Shown one piece after another: positions 7,959 to 12,265 of a DNA stretch of 12,265 nt (position 1 is the stretch's first letter; every line of letters starts with the position of its first letter). This DNA is from DAOUFU01 sp034429275. GTDB lineage: Bacteria; Chloroflexota; Anaerolineae; Aggregatilineales; Aggregatilineaceae. The DNA lies in assembly GCA_034429275.1 (NCBI GenBank), contig DAOUFU010000229.1, positions 1-12,265 on the forward strand. Direction: 5' to 3'. Both the position numbers and the translations under genes were made by a program. The notes beneath the pieces are model-generated. The model saw only the letters and a program-made list of their open reading frames with translations, did no database searches and was not told where the DNA came from.

Positions 7959-10376
7959 TTACGCATTGGGCACCAGCTTGACGACGGTCACGCCGTCGCC
8001 GCCTTCTTTTTCGCCGCCGCGCTCATACTGCTTGACCAGCGGGTGAGCGTGCAGGCGCTCGCGCACAGCCTGGCGCAGTGCGCCGGTCCCCTTGCCGTGA
8101 ATGATGCGCACGAACGGCATCCCGGCCATGTAGGCGGCGTCGAGATAGTCTTCCATGCTGGGGATGGCGTCCTCAATCGTCTGGCCGCGCATATCCAGTT
8201 CGAGGCCGGGCGAAGACGGGCGAACGGCGGCCTGGGCGGCGTCGGCCTTGGGGCCGCGCACACTGCCCGGCACCGTCTTTTTCTTCTTCTCGCGCTTGCT
8301 CTCAGATTTCGAGCGGTGCGAGAGGTCTTCCAGGCGGGCGCGCAGCCGCAGCCGCCCCACCGCGACTTCGGCGTCCTCGGCGGTGAGTTCGGTGATCTGG
8401 CCTTCGGTGTTCAGCGTGCTGATCCAGACCAGGTCGCCCACGCGCAGCGCGGGCGGTGTGTCTTCATCGGTCGGCAGCGCGGTCACCGGTTCCGGCATGG
8501 GGATGGCATCTTCCAGGTCTCTGGATTCTTCCTCGACCTGGCGGATCACATCGAGCGGCTGGGCCGCTGCCGCCAGCTTTTTGCGCAGGCGGCGAATCTC
8601 GGCGCGCAGAGCTTCGAGTTCCTGGGCGGCTTCGGCGCGCGTCTCTTCGAGGATGGCGCGGCGCTCGTCTTCGATCTTTTCCAGCCGCAGCCTCAGTTCG
8701 GTGCGCAGTTCTTCTACGCGCGTGAACGATTTGGCCGCTGCGTCCGCTGCCCGGCGCGATTCCTCACGCTTTTTGTGAATTTCATCGAGCAGGTCGTCGG
8801 CGATCAAGTCCCCTTCGGTGACCATACCCCGCGAGCGTTCGATGATAGCGCGCGGCAGGCCGAGCCGTTCGGCGATCGCCAGCGCATTCGAACGCCCCGG
8901 CAGGCCCACGATCAGGCGGTAGGTCGGCGCGAGCGTCTTGAGGTTGAACTCCACGCTGGCGTTGGTGACGCCGGGCTTCTCGTGGCCGTAGATTTTCAGT
9001 TCCGGGTGGTGCGTGGTCACCAGCGTGGTGATGCCGCGATCGACCAGTTCGTCCATCAACGCGCGGGCCAGGGCCGCCCCTTCGGCAGGATCGGTGCCTG
9101 CGCCCAACTCATCCAGGATCACCAGTGATTTTTCATCGGCTTCGCCCAGGATGGTGATGATGTTGGACATATGCGAAGAGAAGGTCGAGAGCGACTGCTC
9201 GATGCTCTGTTCGTCGCCAATGTCGGCGAAGATTTCTTTGAACACCGACAGCCGCGACCCCGGCAGTGCCGGAATATGCAGGCCGCACTGGGCCATCAGT
9301 GCCATCAACCCGACCGTCTTGAGGGCGACCGTCTTGCCGCCGGTATTCGGCCCGGTGATGACCAGGGCGTAGATATCTTCTTCTAGCTCCACATCGATGG
9401 GCACGACCGTCTTGGGATCGAGCAGGGGATGGCGCGCACCCCGCAGCCAGATGGTGGTGCCGGGGTGCGGATAGCGCACATTCTCGTTGAAGCCGACCAG
9501 CTCCGGCGCGCTGGCTTCGATGGCCTCCGCGTATTTGGCTTTGGCGAAGATCAGGTCCAACTGCGCCATCGTCTCGACGGTGCGCACGATGAAGCGCGAC
9601 TCCCGCCCGATCATCTCGCATAACTCGCGCAAGATTCGGCGGATTTCGTTCTGCTCTTCGAGTTCCAGTTCGCGGTAGGCGTTGCCCAGCTCGACGACGG
9701 TCAGCGGCTCGATGAACAGAGTCGCGCCGCTGGAGCTTTGATCGTGGACGATGCCGGGCAGCTTGCCTTTGAACTCGGCGCGCAGCGGGATCACGTAGCG
9801 CCCATGACGCTGGGTGATCAACCGATCTTGCAGGTACGGGTGGTTGTTGGGGTTGTTGATGATGCTGCTCAGCTTGCTGTGCAGCCGCTCGAAAGCGACG
9901 CGCATCTCGCCACGAATGCGCGCCAGCTTGGGACTGGCCGAATCGAGCACCTGGCCGGCGTCATCGAGCACGCGCGCGATTTCGTTCTGCACGGGCTGGC
10001 ATTCCTCCAGGCGCTCGGCGATGGACGCCAGCCGGGGAAACTGCCCACTCAGCCGGGTGATGATGCGGCGCAGGCTGGTCGCCTGGCGCAGCGTGTAGCG
10101 GATGTCGAGCAGGGTTTGCGGCTCGAGCACGATGCCGCGCTGCGCGGCCAGCACGTCCGGGCGAACATCGCGCGAGCCGCCGACCGTGACATGGTCGTGC
10201 GACAGCAGCAGCGCGCGTGCCTCGGTGGTTTCCTGCTGACGATCCTGCGCTTCGTCCAGGTAAGGCGTCGGTTCGAGCGCCAGGGCCAGGTCGCGGCTGG
10301 CCGAGAAGGCGGTGTGACGCGCGAGCTGGTCGAGGATTTTGGGGAGTTCAAGCGTTTTGGCCGCTCTGAGATTCAT
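7959..10376 (-). CDS. mutS2: MutS2 (endonuclease MutS2 / ribosome-associated MutS paralogue)
   Basis: The 805-residue protein starts at ATG 10376, with AGGA nine bases upstream; a longer frame to 10514 is rejected because it crosses the leader terminator and lacks family similarity. Residues 1-300 form the MutS core/clamp region without the mismatch-binding domain. The ATPase follows: Walker A ITGPNTGGKT (340-349), STFSSHMSNI signature (397-406), Walker B VILDE (419-423), then ELGAGTDPAEG and TTHHPE. A charged coiled coil occupies about 530-605, a small KOW/SH3-like segment (VGDLVWI) about 645-660, and a C-terminal Smr domain has LDMRG (727-731) and HGKGTG (760-765). MutS2 proteins have been linked to suppression of recombination and, in Bacillus, to handling collided ribosomes. 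It has its own promoter and an unusually long, structured leader. Confidence 0.97.
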   Translation of the reverse strand: MNLRAAKTLELPKILDQLARHTAFSASRDLALALEPTPYLDEAQDRQQETTEARALLLSHDHVTVGGSRDVRPDVLAAQRGIVLEPQTLLDIRYTLRQATSLRRIITRLSGQFPRLASIAERLEECQPVQNEIARVLDDAGQVLDSASPKLARIRGEMRVAFERLHSKLSSIINNPNNHPYLQDRLITQRHGRYVIPLRAEFKGKLPGIVHDQSSSGATLFIEPLTVVELGNAYRELELEEQNEIRRILRELCEMIGRESRFIVRTVETMAQLDLIFAKAKYAEAIEASAPELVGFNENVRYPHPGTTIWLRGARHPLLDPKTVVPIDVELEEDIYALVITGPNTGGKTVALKTVGLMALMAQCGLHIPALPGSRLSVFKEIFADIGDEQSIEQSLSTFSSHMSNIITILGEADEKSLVILDELGAGTDPAEGAALARALMDELVDRGITTLVTTHHPELKIYGHEKPGVTNASVEFNLKTLAPTYRLIVGLPGRSNALAIAERLGLPRAIIERSRGMVTEGDLIADDLLDEIHKKREESRRAADAAAKSFTRVEELRTELRLRLEKIEDERRAILEETRAEAAQELEALRAEIRRLRKKLAAAAQPLDVIRQVEEESRDLEDAIPMPEPVTALPTDEDTPPALRVGDLVWISTLNTEGQITELTAEDAEVAVGRLRLRARLEDLSHRSKSESKREKKKKTVPGSVRGPKADAAQAAVRPSSPGLELDMRGQTIEDAIPSMEDYLDAAYMAGMPFVRIIHGKGTGALRQAVRERLHAHPLVKQYERGGEKEGGDGVTVVKLVPNA

Positions 10377-10442
10377 GCTGATCAATCCTGTGTTTCTCCG
10401 GCGGAAGCCGGGTAATCGTCTTGTGTAGGGATGGCCGCCAGG

Positions 10443-10478
10443 GGAGCGATTCCTGCCGGGGCAAACGGCGGGCGCTCC
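10443..10478 (-). other. Hairpin in the mutS2 leader between the terminator and the gene
   Basis: GGAGCG (10443-10448) pairs with CGCTCC (10473-10478), and inside it 10452-10458 can pair with 10466-10472 with one mismatch, giving a 36-nt two-part hairpin. A second small hairpin with a 5-bp stem (10398-10402 with 10407-10411) stands just before the mutS2 ribosome binding site. Neither has a T-run, so they are not terminators; they could affect mRNA stability or translation. Confidence 0.5.
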
Positions 10479-10480
10479 GC

Positions 10481-10522
10481 AAACAAAAACGCCAGGCCCG
10501 TCTTGTTCCGACATGCCCGGCG
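10481..10522 (-). terminator. Intrinsic terminator inside the mutS2 leader (candidate attenuator)
   Basis: Read leftward, CGCCGGGC (10522-10515) pairs with GCCTGGCG (10497-10490) as an 8-bp stem with one G-U pair, followed directly by TTTTTGTTT (10489-10481). It lies downstream of the mutS2 promoter and about 105 bp before the mutS2 start codon, so transcripts stopped here would be about 210 nt long and would not reach the gene. Confidence 0.78.
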
Positions 10523-10617
10523 CTCGCGATCAGCGTCTTGAAGGGGCCTCGCCCCGCAAGGATCAGAGGCGCAACCCGGCAAGCGACTCCGCGAGCATAT
10601 CGGCGACATCGGAACAA
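10503..10617 (-). promoter_or_regulatory. Candidate antiterminator of the mutS2 leader
   Basis: Two perfect helices can form between the small leader ORF and the terminator region: 10609-10617 with 10503-10511 (9 bp, TTGTTCCGA/TCGGAACAA) and 10590-10596 with 10522-10528 (7 bp), flanking a 12/10-nt internal loop. The 3' strand of this structure includes the terminator loop and overlaps the 5' arm of the terminator stem, so both cannot form fully at once. A further hairpin (10537-10560, 4+5 bp, 3-nt loop) starts just after the small ORF's stop codon and nests inside. The 5' strand lies within codons 9-18 of the small ORF, so a translating ribosome would control it. Confidence 0.6.
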
Positions 10618-10643
10618 CGGGAGTTGGGATAGAACACTTTCAC
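10563..10643 (-). CDS. 26-residue leader peptide upstream of mutS2
   Basis: A GTG-started ORF of 26 codons ending in TGA has a perfect AGGAGG (10656-10651) seven bases before its start, the best ribosome binding site in the window. It begins about 48 nt after the predicted transcription start of the mutS2 promoter. The peptide starts MKVFYPNSRCSD and ends AGLRL. It has no run of one amino acid, so it does not look like a classical amino-acid attenuator; four of the last ten residues are Leu. Codons 9-18 form one strand of the candidate antiterminator. I do not recognise the peptide, and its role may lie in the act of translation. It could instead be part of a short independent transcript ending at the 10481-10522 terminator. 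Confidence 0.6.
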   Translation of the reverse strand: MKVFYPNSRCSDVADMLAESLAGLRL

Positions 10644-10697
10644 CGGGCGGCCTCCTTTCTGCAAGAACTCTCATAAGCGGACGATGAAACCGCGAGA

Positions 10698-10726
10698 AGT
10701 ATAGCGGCGGGGGGAAGAAAAGTCAA
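10698..10726 (-). promoter_or_regulatory. mutS2: Sigma-70-type promoter of the mutS2 leader
   Basis: Read leftward, TTGACT (10726-10721), exactly 17 bp, then TATACT (10703-10698): each box matches five of six consensus bases. Transcription would begin near 10691, leaving a leader of about 315 nt before the mutS2 start codon. The -35 box lies within the 3' arm of the terminator of the preceding gene. Confidence 0.82.
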
Positions 10727-10758
10727 CGGTCTTGTCGCGCGGGCAGCAAGACCGTTGA
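10715..10758 (-). terminator. Rho-independent terminator of the small exported-protein gene
   Basis: A 12-bp perfect stem (10723-10734 with 10747-10758) with a 12-nt loop is followed, read leftward, by TTTTCTT (10721-10715). It begins 33 bp after the stop codon of the 69-residue gene. Its 3' arm and T-run double as the -35 box and spacer of the mutS2 promoter. Confidence 0.82.
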
Positions 10759-10791
10759 AGGATGGCAAACACTCGCCCGGCAGCGCGCCGG

Positions 10792-11001
10792 TTACGGGGC
10801 TTCGCAGCGTGCCGTCGAGATGAAAAACAGCGGCGCATCCGCTGATTCATCGGCGGACACCAGCGCATCCGGCTCGATGACCGTCAGCGGTTGGGGGCGG
10901 TACGGGTCGGGCCAATTCTCGTCCGTCTGGGCGGCTACCACGTAGGCCAACAGCAGCAGCAGCGCAAACATCACGGGAATCAACAGTCGTTGCAGGCGCA
11001 T
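10792..11001 (-). CDS. Small predicted exported or membrane-anchored protein of unknown function
   Basis: A 69-residue protein not recognised by family. Residues 1-24 form a signal peptide or N-terminal anchor: MRLQR, a hydrophobic core rich in Leu, Phe and Val, and a possible signal-peptidase site after VAA at about residue 23. The rest is polar and acidic with a proline-rich stretch (WPDPYRPQP) and a single Cys near the C-terminus in ARCEAP. There is no lipobox. A longer frame from 11073 is rejected because a strong promoter lies inside it; the ATG at 11001 has AGAGGG four bases upstream and sits about 27 nt after the predicted transcription start. It forms a one-gene unit with its own promoter and terminator, which argues that it is a real gene despite its size. 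Confidence 0.72.
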   Translation of the reverse strand: MRLQRLLIPVMFALLLLLAYVVAAQTDENWPDPYRPQPLTVIEPDALVSADESADAPLFFISTARCEAP

Positions 11002-11034
11002 TACACCCTCTCTCAGCGTGACGCACGAGGGGGT

Positions 11035-11062
11035 ATTATAGCGTGATTCCGCCACCTGTCCA
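11035..11062 (-). promoter_or_regulatory. Sigma-70-type promoter of the small exported-protein gene
   Basis: Read leftward, TGGACA (11062-11057), 16 bp, then a perfect TATAAT (11040-11035). The predicted start of transcription near 11028 gives a 27-nt leader to the ATG at 11001. Confidence 0.8.
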
Positions 11063-11106
11063 GCGCGAATCACCCGGCGCGTATCCCACGCGATCCTGAC
11101 GTTGTG

Positions 11107-11127
11107 GGGGCGACGCTATGCCGCCCC
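11107..11127. repeat. REP-like GC-rich palindrome overlapping a stop codon
   Basis: GGGGCG, nine bases, CGCCCC forms a 6-bp hairpin that touches the TAG stop of the TPR-like membrane protein gene. There is no T-run on either side, so it is not a standard terminator. The TAGGGGCG...CGCCCC form recalls dispersed palindromes of some Chloroflexota and cyanobacteria, but only one copy is seen here. Confidence 0.3.
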
Positions 11128-12086
11128 TAGTTCCTGGAACGCTTCGACAGCGACCCCAACAGGCCGCCCGACGCTTTGGCCGCGCGCTGGCCCAGGCCGG
11201 GCACACGCGGCAGCAGCGCATACCACCCCAGGCCAATCAAGCCCAGCAGCGCGCCGCTCAACAGTGACTTGGGAACGTTGGCCATCTCGTCGAACCAGGC
11301 GGCATAGTAATCGCGGTCGGTCACGCTGCGATCCATATAGTCCGGCTCACCCGCCGTCAGCAGCGAGAGCAGGTACCAGGCCAGCAGGGTCAGCGCACCG
11401 GCCAGGATTGCCATCACGATCGCGCCCCGGTCCACCCGCTGGCGCATCATGGCGTAGGATGGCCCGGTGAGCATGGCGATTCCCGCGCCGAGGGCGAAGA
11501 TCAGGTAAGGGCCGGGGATGCCCAGCAGCCCTTCGAGCAGCGCCGCGACCAACCCGGCAATGATCGCCAGTCCCAGCGCCGTCCCGGCTTCCTGCGGATC
11601 GATGCCCAGGGTGCGCATTATATTTGCCACCGGGCCGAGCGCTGCCGGGAGCGAAAAACCGCGCGAATTATGTTCGCCGCCTGCCGGGTTGCGGTTCATC
11701 CCGGCCAGGGCTGCGCGTGTATCCGCGCCGCCAGCAGCATTGGCCCCAACCGGTTCCGATTCGCTTTTTGCGGCGGCCAGGCGCTTATCCAGCTTTTCGA
11801 GCCATTCCTGGGCCGCGGGCGCTTTTTCGATGGGCAACAGCATGGCGCGCGCCTCGGCATAATCGCCTGCCTGGATCAGGTCGCGGGCGGCCTTCATCCG
11901 CCGCGCGATCTCATCTTCCGACGGCATCGGCGCATTCTGCCGGGCGATGGCCGCCTCGACCTGGACCAGCCACTTGTGTGCAGTCGGGTTGTCGGACATG
12001 GTCTGCAGAATTTCGCGGGCCGCCTCGTACTGCCGCTGGTCCATCAACGTTTTGACCTGCTGCAATCGTTCGCGTTCGTCGTTCAT
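11127..12086 (-). CDS. Membrane protein with two N-terminal TPR-like repeats, function unknown
   Basis: The 319-residue protein has a soluble N-terminal half and a membrane C-terminal half. Residues 11-48 and 67-104 are an ungapped duplication with ten identities in 38 positions, keeping L, Y, A, R, L, P, A, WL and A in register (Y20/Y76, P34/P90, W39/W95); each unit looks like a TPR-type helical hairpin with pattern YxxAR followed by PxAxxWL. A low-complexity Ala/Gly/Asn linker (105-145) follows, then four predicted membrane helices near 170-188, 193-213, 222-244 and 274-293, with an acidic Asp/Tyr-rich loop (247-270) between the last two and a basic tail. TPR-like repeats suggest protein binding in the cytoplasm, but no partner is visible. 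The ATG at 12086 has GAGGTG five bases upstream. Real gene, unknown role. Confidence 0.85.
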   Translation of the reverse strand: MNDERERLQQVKTLMDQRQYEAAREILQTMSDNPTAHKWLVQVEAAIARQNAPMPSEDEIARRMKAARDLIQAGDYAEARAMLLPIEKAPAAQEWLEKLDKRLAAAKSESEPVGANAAGGADTRAALAGMNRNPAGGEHNSRGFSLPAALGPVANIMRTLGIDPQEAGTALGLAIIAGLVAALLEGLLGIPGPYLIFALGAGIAMLTGPSYAMMRQRVDRGAIVMAILAGALTLLAWYLLSLLTAGEPDYMDRSVTDRDYYAAWFDEMANVPKSLLSGALLGLIGLGWYALLPRVPGLGQRAAKASGGLLGSLSKRSRN

Positions 12087-12107
12087 GCCTTCACCTCACA
12101 GGTCTAT

Positions 12108-12191
12108 TCACTCAAGCCACCATCGAGAACCTTCATTGAGCGAGAGCACCTGGCCGCTTCGGAATCGCACGGAAAACGACTCGTGCGGCAT
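12108..12191 (-). CDS. Possible 27-residue leader ORF before the TPR-like membrane protein gene
   Basis: An ATG-started ORF of 27 codons ends in TGA 21 nt before the start of the downstream gene. Its ribosome site is only moderate (AAGGG, eight bases upstream). The peptide begins MPHESF and ends SRWWLE, with tandem Trp codons near the end. A 6-bp hairpin (12166-12171 with 12182-12187) lies inside it. The gap to the next gene is too short for a terminator, so any regulation would be by translational coupling. It may also be a chance ORF. Confidence 0.3.
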   Translation of the reverse strand: MPHESFSVRFRSGQVLSLNEGSRWWLE

Positions 12192-12215
12192 GGTGCCATC
12201 CCTTCTTATGGTAGT

Positions 12216-12231
12216 CTTGTGGTCACACAAG
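12216..12231. repeat. Perfect inverted repeat, possible operator
   Basis: CTTGTG GTCA CACAAG is a 6-bp perfect inverted repeat with a 4-base centre, about 130 bp upstream of the TPR-like membrane protein gene. No promoter of good quality could be tied to it, so operator or hairpin function is a guess. Confidence 0.3.
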
Positions 12232-12265
12232 GGCAAATGTCAGCACAACGCAGGGTGTGCGCGGG

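Noticed and set aside
8043..9128. Rightward ORF of 361 codons
   Set aside because: Antisense to the MutS2 ATPase, coiled-coil and Smr coding region; composition is that of a shadow frame.
10377..10514. 46-residue N-terminal extension of MutS2 from an upstream ATG at 10514
   Set aside because: It crosses the leader terminator, has Pro/Arg/Gly-rich composition unlike the family, and the ATG at 10376 has a ribosome site and begins the usual MutS2 N-terminus.
10348..10674. 108-residue leftward ORF across the mutS2 leader
   Set aside because: No ribosome binding site at its start, no recognisable domain, it runs through the terminator and overlaps mutS2; the AGGAGG inside it serves the shorter GTG-started ORF.
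11002..11073. 24-residue N-terminal extension of the small exported protein
   Set aside because: The strong promoter (-10 at 11040-11035) lies within it, and the ATG at 11001 has its own ribosome site directly before a signal-peptide-like sequence.
12108..12191. Trp-operon-style transcription attenuator suggested by the tandem Trp codons
   Set aside because: Only 21 nt separate the ORF from the next gene, with no terminator hairpin or T-run, and the downstream gene is not a tryptophan gene.

Overview
The window is chromosomal, GC-rich bacterial DNA carrying mostly housekeeping and transport genes. Gene content, AGGAGG-type ribosome binding sites, sigma-70-like promoters and intrinsic terminators are consistent with a Chloroflexota (Anaerolineae-like) bacterium. 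That assignment is inferred from general resemblance; there is no rRNA or other marker here to settle it. I see no insertion sequence, phage gene, tRNA, rRNA or CRISPR array.

Layout. Two genes read rightward: the 3' part of an FtsX/MacB-type ABC permease (1-1298), closed by a strong intrinsic terminator, then a complete ABC exporter half-transporter (1500-3251) with its own extended -10 promoter. All the rest reads leftward: glutamate dehydrogenase (3338-4615), a short monofunctional homoserine dehydrogenase (4811-5896), an SLC13-type ion transporter with two RCK_C-like domains in its central loop (6031-7794), MutS2 (7959-10376), a small exported or membrane-anchored protein (10792-11001), and a membrane protein with two TPR-like helical repeats (11127-12086). 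The ABC exporter and glutamate dehydrogenase converge on a terminator at 3280-3313.

Most units look separately transcribed. The small exported protein has a good promoter (TGGACA-N16-TATAAT) just before its start and a 12-bp terminator hairpin just after it. mutS2 has a good promoter (TTGACT-N17-TATACT) whose -35 box lies inside that same terminator hairpin. gdhA, hom and the SLC13 gene could be partly co-transcribed, since no clear terminator separates them.

The most interesting feature is the roughly 315-nt leader of mutS2 (10377-10691). It holds a 26-codon ORF with a perfect AGGAGG site, an intrinsic terminator about 170 nt before mutS2 (10376), and a long inverted repeat in which codons 9-18 of the small ORF can pair with the loop and 5' arm of that terminator. 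This is the architecture of a translation-dependent transcription attenuator. MutS2 homologues have been shown in Bacillus to act on collided ribosomes, so control of mutS2 by ribosome progress through a leader peptide is an attractive but untested idea. A second, weaker leader ORF (12108-12191) precedes the TPR-like membrane protein gene.
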